From positions 62,001 to 126,000 of the forward strand of contig CAVVFG010000007.1 of assembly GCA_963747405.1 (NCBI GenBank): a stretch of 64,000 bases of DNA, in the 5' to 3' direction. Within the stretch, counting starts at the first letter, position 1. Every line of letters starts with the position of its first letter. The notes below the pieces were generated by a model that had not been told where the DNA came from, ran no database searches, and saw only the letters and a list, made by a program, of their open reading frames with translations. This stretch comes from Fodinibacter sp963747405. Its GTDB lineage: Bacteria; Actinomycetota; Actinomycetes; Actinomycetales; Dermatophilaceae. Positions 40,074 to 48,009 of the stretch are shown piece after piece. Made by a program: the position numbers and the translations under genes.

Positions 40074-40104
40074 GTTCCTGACCGGTGGTCAACCGGTCAG
40101 GAAC
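40074..40104. promoter_or_regulatory. Perfect 13-bp palindrome between divergent genes, candidate operator
   Basis: GTTCCTGACCGGT at 40074-40086 is exactly complementary to ACCGGTCAGGAAC at 40092-40104, with 5 bases (GGTCA) between. It lies in the 279-bp gap between etfB (-) and the DUF1801 gene (+), next to or overlapping the proposed promoter of the lipid cluster. Both flanking genes point away, so a terminator role is unlikely. A dimeric repressor or activator site is the natural reading. No matching regulator gene lies next to it. Confidence 0.55.
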
Positions 40105-40187
40105 GAAGAAGCGCCGGTGCGGTGTCCTCCCTAGCCTGTCGAGGACGGGTCGGCGTCGCCGGCCGTGCTCGACAGGAAGGGAATGCC

Positions 40188-40631
40188 ATGGTTGCCACGA
40201 CCACCTCCGGGGACGGGTTCAGCGCCGCCGAGCGGGCAGCGATGAAGGAGCGCGCCGCCGAGCTGCGCGCCGAGGGCAAGAAGGGCGCCAAGGCCGCCGA
40301 CGGCCTCGAGCTGTGCCTCGAGGCGATCGCCAACATGGCACCCGACGACCGTGCGCTCGCCGAGCGGGTGCACGTCGCCATCACCTCGACCGCCCCGCAG
40401 CTCCAGCCGAAGACCTGGTACGGCATGCCCGCCTACGCCAACGGGGCCGGCAAGGTCGTCGTGTTCTTCCAGGACTCCGGCAAGTTCAAGTACCGCTTCT
40501 CGACCCTGGGCTTCCAGGACGCCGCCAACCTCGACGACGGCGACTTCTGGCCGACCTCGTACGCGATGACCGCGTGGAGCCCCCGCGTCGAGCAGCAGGT
40601 CGTCGCACTGGTCGAGGCCGCCGTGTCCTGA
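40188..40631 (+). CDS. DUF1801/YdhG-like small protein
   Basis: The 147-residue soluble protein has the DUF1801-type core: KTWYGMPAYANGAGKVVVFFQ and GKFKYRFSTLGFQDAANL. It is preceded by a charged helical N-terminus (ERAAMKERAAELRAEGKKG). Members are sometimes labelled iron chaperones (YdhG/Fra-like), but the biochemical role is unproven. The ATG at 40188 has AGGAAGG about 8 nt upstream. It is divergent from etfB across the palindrome-containing gap. I see no link to the lipid locus beyond that shared upstream region. Confidence 0.78.
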   Translation: MVATTTSGDGFSAAERAAMKERAAELRAEGKKGAKAADGLELCLEAIANMAPDDRALAERVHVAITSTAPQLQPKTWYGMPAYANGAGKVVVFFQDSGKFKYRFSTLGFQDAANLDDGDFWPTSYAMTAWSPRVEQQVVALVEAAVS

Positions 40632-40654
40632 GCGAGGTCACCTCGCGAGCCCGC

Positions 40655-40953
40655 TCAGGCGACGCAGAACTCGTTGCCCTCCGGGTCGAGCAGCACCACG
40701 TGGCCGAACGCGCCGTCGTAGCGCTCCTCGCGCACCCGGGTGGCGCGACCTCGAGCAGCTCGGCCACCCGCTCGTGCACGAGGCGGTTGCGCTCGGCCGG
40801 GTCCCACGGCGGCTCACCGGCCACCCTGATGTCGATGTGCACCCGGTTCTTGGCGGCCTTGCCCTCTGGTACCCGCAGGAACCCGATCGCCGGCCCGTGC
40901 CATCCGGGTCGACGCCGACACGGCATCCGGTGCCGGGTGCGGAGGTCACCGTC
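40655..40953 (-). pseudogene. Frameshifted remnant of a VOC (glyoxalase-like) protein
   Basis: Recognisable VOC-family pieces lie in different frames. IGFLRVPEGKAAKNRVHIDI, followed by PPWDPAERNRLVHERVAELL, is in one frame. ATRVREERYDGAFGHVVLLD, then PEGNEFCVA and a stop, is in another, with the break near 40741-40750. A second break separates GVDPDGTG from PAIGFL near 40900. The N-terminal third of a normal VOC protein is missing. The final ~100 residues of such metalloenzyme-fold proteins are therefore present but not translatable as one chain. It overlaps the end of the YbaK gene. Confidence 0.75.
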
Positions 40954-41476
40954 AGGCGACGTCCATCGGCTGCCCGCCGGTGATCCGGATCAGCTCGTCG
41001 TAGGTCGTCGCGAAGACCGAGTGGCTGTGGCCGGCAGCGGCCCAGACCCTGGCGTAGCGGCCGAGCGTGACGTCGATGATGGTGCGGATGTGCTCGGGGT
41101 GGCCGACCGGTGCGACGCCGCCGATGGCGAACCCGGTGTGGGTGCGCACGAACACCGGGTCGGCCTGCTCGACGTCGGCGAAGCCGGCGAGGTCGGCCAC
41201 CTTGTCGGTGTCGACCCGGTGGCCGCCACTGGCGAGCACGAGCAGCGGCTGCCGGTCCCCGTCGTGGGTCGTCGCCACGAAGACCAGGCTGTTGGCGATC
41301 TCGGCCGGGGTGACGCCCAGCGCCTCGGCGGCGGCCTTCGCAGTGCGCACGGCCAGCGGCAGGTGGCGCACCTCAGGGGTCACGTGGTGCAGCGCGAGCA
41401 TCTCCATGACCGACCGAACACCGGCGTGGTCGGACCGGTCGCGCGACCGTACCGCCTCGCCCGGCTCTGGACTCAT
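40952..41476 (-). CDS. YbaK/EbsC-type aminoacyl-tRNA deacylase-like protein
   Basis: The 174-residue protein has the YbaK fold motifs: TAKAAAEALGVTPAEIANSLVF, LLVLASGGHRVDTDKVA (with the functional Lys), FAIGGVAPVGHP and TTYDELIRITGG. Family members hydrolyse mischarged aminoacyl-tRNAs such as Cys-tRNA-Pro or Ala-tRNA-Pro; which substrate applies is not evident. I chose the ATG at 41476 because TACGCT, a -10-like box, ends exactly 6 nt before it, implying a leaderless message. A GTG two codons upstream is possible. It is an apparently intact gene flanked on both sides by degraded ones. Confidence 0.85.
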   Translation of the reverse strand: MSPEPGEAVRSRDRSDHAGVRSVMEMLALHHVTPEVRHLPLAVRTAKAAAEALGVTPAEIANSLVFVATTHDGDRQPLLVLASGGHRVDTDKVADLAGFADVEQADPVFVRTHTGFAIGGVAPVGHPEHIRTIIDVTLGRYARVWAAAGHSHSVFATTYDELIRITGGQPMDVA

Positions 41477-41512
41477 GGGCACAGCGTAGTGACGCAGCAG
41501 CGGCCGGCGCGC

Positions 41513-41930
41513 TCAGCCGACCCGCCGGATGCCGTAGTAGTGCAGCGTGCGGTAGAGCGTCGCGCAGCTCATCACCAGGGTGTCGGCGGCCCTGGCGGCG
41601 GTGGTCCCGGGCTCGGCGAGGGCGCGCACGATCTCGCCGCGCTCGAGGGTCTCGCTGCGGCCGGCGGCGTCGTGCCCGACCCGCACGAGCTCGCCGACGT
41701 TCCCCGGCCAGTCGTGGGCGAGCAGCGCCCGCTGCGCCGCCGGGGTGAGGTCGACCTCGCGCATCCGGCTGCGGCACCCGGTCCAGGGCCCGCGCCCGTC
41801 ACCGACCAGGTGAGGGACGGGGTGGCCCGGGCGGCCGGCGCCGCCGTCAGGCGCGCGTGCAGGTCGTGCGCCGCCCACGCCGGGAGCGCGCCGACGTTCT
41901 CCACGACGAGGCGCGCCGGGCATGCCCAGC
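41513..41930 (-). pseudogene. Degraded remnant of a Fis-type enhancer-binding regulator
   Basis: The 3' part reads LTPAAQRALLAHDWPGNVGE, then ERGEIVRALAEPGTTAARAA and MSCATLYRTLHYYGIRRV. That is the end of the AAA+ domain and the Fis-like HTH of AcoR/MimR-type regulators, but the usual linker between them is missing. Upstream, ARLVVENVGALPAWAAHDLH is in a different frame and fits the preceding part of the same domain. The Walker A region and N-terminal GAF part are absent. Such regulators often neighbour alcohol dehydrogenase genes, and an alcohol dehydrogenase remnant lies just beyond, so one locus seems to have decayed together. Confidence 0.65.
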
Positions 41931-42014
41931 TCGGGAGCCCACAGCGCCAGCCAGGCGTCGACGTCATCCGGTTCGACCCATCCGCGACGACGGCGTCGCG
42001 AGGAGGAGGAGTCC

Positions 42015-42158
42015 ATGTACCCAAAGGACGCGGAGAGCTACTTCGAGGTCGACGCGCACATCGCCCTGTGGGGCGCGCGCGTCCCGAGAACATCGCAACG
42101 TGCACGGCAAGCAGTTCATCGACTGCTTCTACTACTACCACCGCGCGCACGAGGGGGT
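42015..42158 (+). pseudogene. Frameshifted small ORF of unknown family
   Basis: A strong AGGAGGAGGAG precedes an ATG at 42015 (MYPKDAESYFEVDAHIALW). About 24 codons in, the sense frame shifts. The natural continuation RNVHGKQFIDCFYYYHRAHE is in another frame and runs straight into the alcohol dehydrogenase remnant. I do not recognise this N-terminal piece. It may be the start of a different gene joined to the dehydrogenase by a deletion. Confidence 0.5.
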
Positions 42159-42530
42159 GCTCGGCGACGGCTCGCAGGTGGAGCGGGTGCTCGAGCCCAG
42201 CGGTGGGGTGGGCGCCGAGGTGGTCGTCGACGTCGTCGGCGAGAACGGGTCGACCGCCGAGGGGTGACGATGACCCATCGGGCCGGCGACCACCACGTGG
42301 TCGGCGACGGCGAGAACGTCGACGTGCCCACCATCGACCTGGTCTCCACGGAGAAGAACGTCATCGGCAACCTCGTCGGGTCCTACAACGACCTGCCGGA
42401 CCTCATGGCGCTCGGGGCGGCCGGAGCGGTCATCCTGCACACCCAGAAGCACGCGCTCGACGACTTCCAGCAGGCCGTCGGCGACCTCGACGCGGGGAAC
42501 GTGCGCGGGCGTGCCATCCTCGTGCCCTGA
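42159..42530 (+). pseudogene. C-terminal remnant of a zinc-type NAD(P)-dependent alcohol dehydrogenase
   Basis: The sequence reads DGSQVERVLEPSGGVGAEVV, DVVGENGSTAEG, a one-base shift near 42263, then TMTHRAGDHHVVGDGENVDV, TIDLVSTEKNVIGNLVGSYN, LDDFQQAVGDLDAGNVRGRA and ILVP with a stop at 42530. That is the end of the Rossmann domain and the C-terminal segment of a medium-chain dehydrogenase. The catalytic zinc-binding N-terminal half and the NAD-binding GxGxxG are missing, so no active enzyme can be made. The second frame has its own ATG (42270) giving an 86-residue product, which I judge non-functional. Confidence 0.75.
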
Positions 42531-42563
42531 CGCCCGGCATCCTCGACCGAAGGAGAGCAGCAG

Positions 42564-42896
42564 ATGATCCTGATCACCGTGAAGTTCCCGATCCGCGAGG
42601 ACCGGCTCGACGCGTGGGACGAGCTGTCGACGTTCTACGCCAAGAGTGTCGACGCCGAGCCCGGGTGCGTGTTCTTCGAGTTCTCGCGCAGCCTCACCGA
42701 GCCCAACACCTTCGTGTGCATCGAGGGTTTCCGCGACGCGGCGGCCGGGAGCGAGCACATGGCCCAGCAGCACGTGGCGCGGTTCATGCAGGAGATGCCC
42801 GACATCGTCTCGGCCCAGCCGCAGATCATCTACGTCGACGCCGAGGAGGTCACCGGCTTCGGCCCGATGGGCGAGATCTCCCCCCGCCAGTCCTGA
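42564..42896 (+). CDS. Antibiotic-biosynthesis-monooxygenase (ABM/YgiN-like) domain protein
   Basis: The 110-residue single-domain protein begins MILITVKFPIREDRLDAWDE. It has the ABM dimeric ferredoxin-like pattern: EPGCVFFEFSRSLTEPNTFV, CIEGFRDAAAGSEHMAQQHV, ARFMQEMPDIVSAQPQIIYV. Members include quinol monooxygenases and heme-degrading proteins; the substrate here is unknown. AGGAGA lies 9 nt before the ATG. It is the only intact gene after the dehydrogenase remnant and may have belonged to the same operon. A perfect hairpin follows the stop codon. Confidence 0.85.
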   Translation: MILITVKFPIREDRLDAWDELSTFYAKSVDAEPGCVFFEFSRSLTEPNTFVCIEGFRDAAAGSEHMAQQHVARFMQEMPDIVSAQPQIIYVDAEEVTGFGPMGEISPRQS

Positions 42897-42915
42897 CCGG
42901 ACCGGCATCCGGTGG

Positions 42916-42963
42916 GCTGGGTGTACCGAGATCGACCAATAGGTCGATCTCGGTACACCCAGC
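42916..42963. terminator. Perfect 22-bp stem with AATA tetraloop
   Basis: Bases 42916-42937 are exactly complementary to 42942-42963, separated only by AATA. The core reads GTGTACCGAGATCGACC on the left arm. It starts 19 nt after the ABM stop codon. There is no following T-run. The stem is longer and more perfect than a normal terminator and lower in G+C than the surrounding DNA, so it may be a dispersed palindromic element that also terminates transcription. Confidence 0.6.
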
Positions 42964-43057
42964 TGGGTTGCGCATCCGCCGCCCGCTGTACCCGCTGTCT
43001 CGAGCCGGGTGCTCACGTGGCTGCTCCGGCGTGTCGCGCAGGACGCGCGCAACGGGC

Positions 43058-43088
43058 TTGACGGGCTGTCGGCACCCGGGGTTACAGT
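43058..43088 (+). promoter_or_regulatory. Putative promoter of the dnaE2 operon
   Basis: TTGACG at 43058-43063 and TACAGT at 43083-43088 form a good -35/-10 pair, although the 19-nt spacing is slightly long. The expected start point falls at about 43095, beside the LexA box. Confidence 0.5.
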
Positions 43089-43097
43089 GGTCAAAAG

Positions 43098-43113
43098 TCG
43101 AACACGTGTTCGA
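43098..43113 (+). promoter_or_regulatory. LexA (SOS) box
   Basis: TCGAACACGTGTTCGA is a perfect 16-bp palindrome that fits the Gram-positive/actinobacterial LexA consensus CGAAC-N4-GTTCG. It lies just downstream of the proposed promoter and 79 nt before the DUF6504 start. That position would block transcription of the DUF6504-HEPN-dnaE2 operon until DNA damage triggers LexA cleavage. Confidence 0.9.
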
Positions 43114-43192
43114 CATCCACAGCGGTCCGTCGCTCGACGGCGTCCTCCGGGGGGCCGGTCGGCGATCCCGTGCTGCCCACCGGAGGTGCCTC

Positions 43193-43510
43193 ATGGCTCG
43201 TCGTCACCATGACCCCGTCGTCGTCCGCGGCGCCGACGCCTCCCGGCCGGTCTCCGTTGCCGACGGGCCGCGCGACTTCGTCTGGCGCGGGCGGCGCTAC
43301 ACCGTGTGCGCGGTGCTCGACTCGTGGCAGGAGCGCCGGGCCTGGTGGCGCGAGGTCGGCGACCAGCCGCCCGGCCCCGGGCTGCCCGGGCTGCCGAGCC
43401 CGCAGCGTCGGGTCTGGCGGGTCGAGGCCCGCCCACCCTCCGGGGCCGCCGGGGTGTTCGACCTCGGCCGCGACGACGACCGCTGGCTGCTGCTGCGTGC
43501 CCACGACTGA
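43193..43510 (+). CDS. DUF6504 family protein in SOS operon
   Basis: The 105-residue basic protein reads MARRHHDPVVVRGADASRPV, then the core DFVWRGRRYTVCAVLDSWQE and REVGDQ, and a C-terminal strand FDLGRDDDRWLLLRAHD. This is the DUF6504 layout as I know it from actinobacterial dnaE2 neighbourhoods. Its role is unknown. Position directly behind the LexA box makes it part of the DNA-damage response. The ATG has CGGAGG 6 nt upstream. The HEPN gene starts 52 nt after its stop. Confidence 0.8.
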   Translation: MARRHHDPVVVRGADASRPVSVADGPRDFVWRGRRYTVCAVLDSWQERRAWWREVGDQPPGPGLPGLPSPQRRVWRVEARPPSGAAGVFDLGRDDDRWLLLRAHD

Positions 43511-43562
43511 CCGCCCGTTCCCCACCCGACGACAACCCACCGCCCACGACGCAGGAGACCCG

Positions 43563-43994
43563 ATGAGCCACGCCGCCACCACCTTGGACCTCCTCGACCG
43601 GGCCCGTGAGTCGCTCACCAGCGGATACGCCGCCTCGGCCGCCTCGGCGCGCTACCTCGCCGCGTCGCTGGCCGCGCTGCGTGCGGGGGCTGCCGTCGTC
43701 GCCGCCCGGGCGGCGACCTCCCCGGGTGCTGGGCCGGCCTCCGGGGGTGACGGCCCGCACGACGTCTGGGCGCTCACCGCCCGGGTCGCCCCCGAGCTCA
43801 CCGAGTGGGCCCAGCGGTTCGCTGCCGCCACCGGTCAGCGGGTCGGGGTCGAGACCGGCCTGGTGCGGGTCACCGCCCGCGAGGCCGACGACCTGCTGCG
43901 CGACGCCGAGACCTTCGTCGACCTGGCCGCCGGCCGCCTCGGCCTGCCGTCGGTGCACCGGCCGCGGCGGCTGGTCCCCGTCCGCTCGGCCTGA
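43563..43994 (+). CDS. SAV_6107-type HEPN domain protein
   Basis: The 143-residue, mostly helical protein begins ATTLDLLDRARESLTSGYAA and SARYLAASLAALRAGAAVV. The second half is VAPELTEWAQRFAAATG and a helix ending READDLLRDAETFVDLA. Helical bundles of this kind in actinobacterial dnaE2 operons are called SAV_6107-family HEPN. The classic HEPN RNase motif (R-x4-6-H) is not evident, so I would not call it a nuclease. AGGAGA precedes the ATG. dnaE2 starts 10 nt after its stop. Confidence 0.75.
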   Translation: MSHAATTLDLLDRARESLTSGYAASAASARYLAASLAALRAGAAVVAARAATSPGAGPASGGDGPHDVWALTARVAPELTEWAQRFAAATGQRVGVETGLVRVTAREADDLLRDAETFVDLAAGRLGLPSVHRPRRLVPVRSA

Positions 43995-44004
43995 GCGCAC
44001 CACC

Positions 44005-47000
44005 ATGGCCGGGTTCGCGCACCTCCACGTCGCCTCGGGCTTCTCGATGCGCTACGGCGCCTCGATGCCCGAGCACCTCGTCGAGCGCGCCGCCGAGCAC
44101 GGCCAGGGCGCCCTCGCGCTCACCGACCGCGACGGGCTCTACGGCGCGGTCCGGTTCGCCACGGCCTGCGGCCGCGCCGGCATCGCGCCGGTGCTCGGCG
44201 TCGACCTCGCCGTCGAGCCCCTGGCCCCCACCAGCAGCAGCACCGGCGGCGGCCCGGCATCCGCACCGGGCTCGGGCAGCGGGCCGGATGCCGGTCGCCC
44301 CCAGCCGCGGCCACGCACCCCGGTGCGCGGGGGAGCCATCGTCGACCCGCGCCGCCCGCGGGTCACCGTGCTGGCCCGGGGCCGCGGCGGCGGCACCGCC
44401 CCCGGGGTCGGCTGGGCGGCGCTGTGCCGGCTGGTCACCGCCACCCACCTGCGCGGCGAGCGCGGCGTGCCGGTCACCAGCCCCGACCTCTTGGCCACCT
44501 GGTCCCACCCGAGTGACCACGGAGTCGAGAAAGAGCGCGAGCCGAGCCGGCTGCTGGTGCTGCTCGGCCCCGACTCCGACGTCGGCCGCGCGGTGCTCGC
44601 CGGGCGGCGCGAGCGGGCCCGCGACCTGCTCGCCACCTGGCGGGCGCTGCTGCCGCGCGACGGGCTCGCCGTCGAGGTCGTGCACCACGGCGGGCCGGAG
44701 GGCACCCCGGGGTGCCGCTCGCACGCGGCCCACCTGCTCGCCCTCGCCGACGCCGCGGGCATCCCCGCCGTGCTCACCGCCGCGGTGCGGCACGTCGACC
44801 CCGAGCAGGTGCGCACCGTCGACCTCCTCGACGCCGCCCGGCGGCTGGTCGTGCTCGACTCGCGCCATCTCGACCGGGTCACCGACGCCGGCCACCTCGC
44901 CGACACCGCCACGATGTACGCCAGCGCCCTCGAGGTCACCGGTGGCGACCGCTCCCGCGCCGACCGGCTGGTCGCGATGACCGCCCTGGTCGCCGACGAG
45001 TGCACCCAGCACTCCCGGCACGACCTCGGCATCGGCGCGGTGCACCTGCCCGAGGCCGCGGTGCTCGGCATCGAGCCGGGCACCGAGATGCAGGTGCTCG
45101 CCCAGCGCTGCCGCGACGCCGTCGGCCGACGCTACCCCGGGGCGAGCGACGCCGAGCACGAGGTCGTGCGGGCCCGGCTCGACGACGAGCTCGGCGTCAT
45201 CGACACCCTGGGCTACCCCACCTACTTCCTCACCGTCGCCGAGGTCACCGACCTGATCCGGGCCCGTGGCGTGCGGGTCGCGGCCCGCGGCTCGGGCGCC
45301 GGCAGCCTGGTCAACCACCTGCTCGGCATCAGCGGGGTCGACCCGATCCGCCACCACCTGCTCATGGAGCGGTTCTGCTCCCCGCTGCGCGCCGAGCTGC
45401 CCGACATCGACGTCGACGTCGAGTCGGCCCGCCGCACCGAGATCTACGAGGCGGTGCTCGAGCGCTTCGGCGGCGAGCGGGTCACCTGCGTGTCGATGAT
45501 GGACACCTACAAGGTGCGCCACGCCGTGCGCGACGTCGGCGCCGCCCTGGGGCTGCCCCCCACCGAGGTCGACGAGATCGCCAAGGCGTTCCCGCACATC
45601 CGCGCCAAGGACGCCCGGCACGCCATCGCCGACCTGCCTGAGCTGCGCAGCCGCGGCCTCGACAGCCCCCGGATGGCCGCCTTCTTCGACCTCGTCGAGG
45701 CCCTCGACGGCCTGCCCCGGCACATCGCGCTGCACCCGTGCGGCGTCGTGCTGTCCAACTCCGGCCTGCTCGACCGCACCCCGGTCGAGGCGAGCTGGAT
45801 CGGCTTCCCGATGAGCCAGTTCGACAAGGACGACGTCGAGACCCTCGGCTTCCTCAAGCTCGACGTGCTCGGCATCCGCATGCAGTCCTCGATGGCGCAC
45901 GCCGTGGCCGAGGTCGAGCGGGTCACCGGGGAGCGCATCGACCTCGACGACGAGGCGCAGGTGCCGCACGACGACCCCGCCACCTACGAGCTGATCCGCA
46001 CCACCCGCACCCTGGGCATGTTCCAGATCGAGAGCCCGGGCCAGCGCGAGCTCGTCGGCAAGCTCGGGCCGAGCCGGTTCGACGACCTCATCGTCGACAT
46101 CTCGCTGTTCCGCCCCGGGCCGGTGAAGTCCGACATGATCACGCCGTTCCTCAACAGCCGGCACGGCTGGGAGCAGCGCCGCTTCCTGCACCCCAGCCTG
46201 GTCCCGGCGCTCGAGGAGACCGAGGGCGTCGTCGTCTTCCACGAGCAGGTGCTGCTCATCGTCGCCGAGACCACCGGGGTCACCCTCGCCCAGGCCGACG
46301 AGGTGCGCCGCAGCATGGGCACCCCGCAGGGCCAGACCGACGTCGAGGCGTGGTGGCGCCCGGCCGCCACGGCGCGCGGCTACTTCGCGGAGGACCGTGA
46401 CCGGATCTGGGAGGTGCTCAAGTCGTTCGCCAGCTTCGGCTTCTGCAAGGCGCACGCCGCGGCCTTCGCGCTGCCCACCTTCCACTCGGCCTGGCTCAAG
46501 ACCCATCACCCGGCGGCCTTCCTGTCCGGCATCCTCACCCACGACCCCGGCATGTACCCCAAGCGGCTGCTGCTCGACGACGCCCGCTCGTTCGGCATCC
46601 CGGTGCTCGGCCTCGACGTCAACGCCTCGCGCGAGGTCTACCGCATCGAGCGGGTCGACACCCCGGATGCCGGCGGTGCCGGTTCACCCGAGGCCCACCC
46701 GCGCGACCCCGACCCCGTCCACCCCGACGCTCCCCACCCGGATGCCGGGCTGCCCGCCTGGCAGCGCTCGCGCCAGCCCTACGGCATCCGGCTCTCGCTG
46801 GCCGACGTCAAGGGGATCAGCGGCGCCGAGGTGGCCCGCATCGTGGCCGGGCAGCCCTACGCCGACCTCGGCGACTTCTGGACCCGCGCCCGGGTGAGCC
46901 GCCCGGTCACCGAGCGGCTCGTGCTCGCCGGGGCGTTCGACGCCCTGCACGGCATGAGCGGCGGGGGCCTGGGCCGGCGCGGCCGGGTCACCCGGCGCGA

Positions 47001-47955
47001 CCTGCTGCTGCACGTCGCCGAGCTCGAGCGGTGGGAGCGTGGGGGAGGCGCGCCGCCGCGCAGCAGCCGCCGGCTCACCCTCTCGAGCATCGCGCCGTCG
47101 CGCGAGGTGGCGGGGGAGCGGGTCGACGTGCGCGAGCGGGCGGCCGCGCAGTCGCAGGCGGCCCGCGAGGTGGTGCCGGCCGCCGATCAGCCCACCCAGC
47201 TCACCCTCGACCTGGGCGACCGCCCGCAGCTGGGCGCCGGGGCCGGGCTGCCCGAGATGACCGGCCCGGAGCGGGTGCGGGCCGAGCTCGACGTGCTCGG
47301 CCTCGACGTCTCCGCGCACGTCGTCGAGTTCTACGCCCCGCTGCTGCGGGCGCTCGGGGTCACCCGCAGCCGCGACCTGCTCGGCGCCCGCAGCCGCAGC
47401 GAGGTGTGGGTGGCCGGGGTCAAGGTCGCCACCCAGACCCCGCCGGTGCGCTCGGGGCGTCGGGTCGTCTTCCTCACCCTCGACGACTCCACCGGGCCGT
47501 CCGACTGCACCTTCTTCGAAGACGTGCAGGGCCCCTACGCGGGGGTCGTCTTCCACTCCTGGCTGCTGCTGGTGCGCGGGGTGCTGCGCCGCACCGGTGA
47601 CCGCGGGGTCTCCATCCGGGCCACCGGCGCCTGGGAGCTCGCGGCGCTGTGGGACGCCTGGCAGCTCGGTGGCCTCGAGCGCGTGCGCGCCGCGATCGCC
47701 GCGGGCGAGGCGGATGCCGTGGCCCGCGCCGAGGCGGCCGAGGCCGCCGCCCGCGCGAGCGACGCCCGCACCGGGCGACGGGTGCTGGTGCACGCCTCGG
47801 GGTTCAGGCAGTCGCCCTACGCCGACATCAAGCCACCGGGGGCCGACCCGCGCTCGGGTCGCGGCGCGCCCGGCACGGTGGTGCCGCAGGCCCCGGCCGC
47901 CGCGCTGCCCTCGCGCAAGCTGTGGCACGCCAGCCCCGGCAGCTCCGGACACTAG
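44005..47955 (+). CDS. dnaE2: Error-prone DNA polymerase III alpha subunit (DnaE2)
   Basis: The 1316-residue C-family polymerase opens with a PHP domain: MAGFAHLHVASGFSMRYGAS, then GALALTDRDGLYGAVRF. The palm contains the catalytic acidic block PDIDVDVESARR, and GSGAGSLVNHLLGISGVDP and KLDVLGIRM come from the family core. Finger and OB-fold regions follow (SFGFCKAHAAAFALPTFHSA, RVVFLTLDDSTGPSD). DnaE2 carries out mutagenic lesion bypass, usually with ImuB. The LexA box ahead of the operon fits SOS induction. It has long Ala/Pro-rich insertions (around residues 75-100) that are poorly conserved. Confidence 0.95.
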   Translation: MAGFAHLHVASGFSMRYGASMPEHLVERAAEHGQGALALTDRDGLYGAVRFATACGRAGIAPVLGVDLAVEPLAPTSSSTGGGPASAPGSGSGPDAGRPQPRPRTPVRGGAIVDPRRPRVTVLARGRGGGTAPGVGWAALCRLVTATHLRGERGVPVTSPDLLATWSHPSDHGVEKEREPSRLLVLLGPDSDVGRAVLAGRRERARDLLATWRALLPRDGLAVEVVHHGGPEGTPGCRSHAAHLLALADAAGIPAVLTAAVRHVDPEQVRTVDLLDAARRLVVLDSRHLDRVTDAGHLADTATMYASALEVTGGDRSRADRLVAMTALVADECTQHSRHDLGIGAVHLPEAAVLGIEPGTEMQVLAQRCRDAVGRRYPGASDAEHEVVRARLDDELGVIDTLGYPTYFLTVAEVTDLIRARGVRVAARGSGAGSLVNHLLGISGVDPIRHHLLMERFCSPLRAELPDIDVDVESARRTEIYEAVLERFGGERVTCVSMMDTYKVRHAVRDVGAALGLPPTEVDEIAKAFPHIRAKDARHAIADLPELRSRGLDSPRMAAFFDLVEALDGLPRHIALHPCGVVLSNSGLLDRTPVEASWIGFPMSQFDKDDVETLGFLKLDVLGIRMQSSMAHAVAEVERVTGERIDLDDEAQVPHDDPATYELIRTTRTLGMFQIESPGQRELVGKLGPSRFDDLIVDISLFRPGPVKSDMITPFLNSRHGWEQRRFLHPSLVPALEETEGVVVFHEQVLLIVAETTGVTLAQADEVRRSMGTPQGQTDVEAWWRPAATARGYFAEDRDRIWEVLKSFASFGFCKAHAAAFALPTFHSAWLKTHHPAAFLSGILTHDPGMYPKRLLLDDARSFGIPVLGLDVNASREVYRIERVDTPDAGGAGSPEAHPRDPDPVHPDAPHPDAGLPAWQRSRQPYGIRLSLADVKGISGAEVARIVAGQPYADLGDFWTRARVSRPVTERLVLAGAFDALHGMSGGGLGRRGRVTRRDLLLHVAELERWERGGGAPPRSSRRLTLSSIAPSREVAGERVDVRERAAAQSQAAREVVPAADQPTQLTLDLGDRPQLGAGAGLPEMTGPERVRAELDVLGLDVSAHVVEFYAPLLRALGVTRSRDLLGARSRSEVWVAGVKVATQTPPVRSGRRVVFLTLDDSTGPSDCTFFEDVQGPYAGVVFHSWLLLVRGVLRRTGDRGVSIRATGAWELAALWDAWQLGGLERVRAAIAAGEADAVARAEAAEAAARASDARTGRRVLVHASGFRQSPYADIKPPGADPRSGRGAPGTVVPQAPAAALPSRKLWHASPGSSGH

Positions 47956-48009
47956 GGTGGTCCAGACGCACCCCACCGCTGAGCCCCCGCACCCCGAAGG
48001 AGTCCTGCC

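Noticed and set aside
41513..42016. Intact 167-residue regulator gene
   Set aside because: Only the end of the AAA+ domain and the HTH are in this frame; the rest is in another frame or missing.
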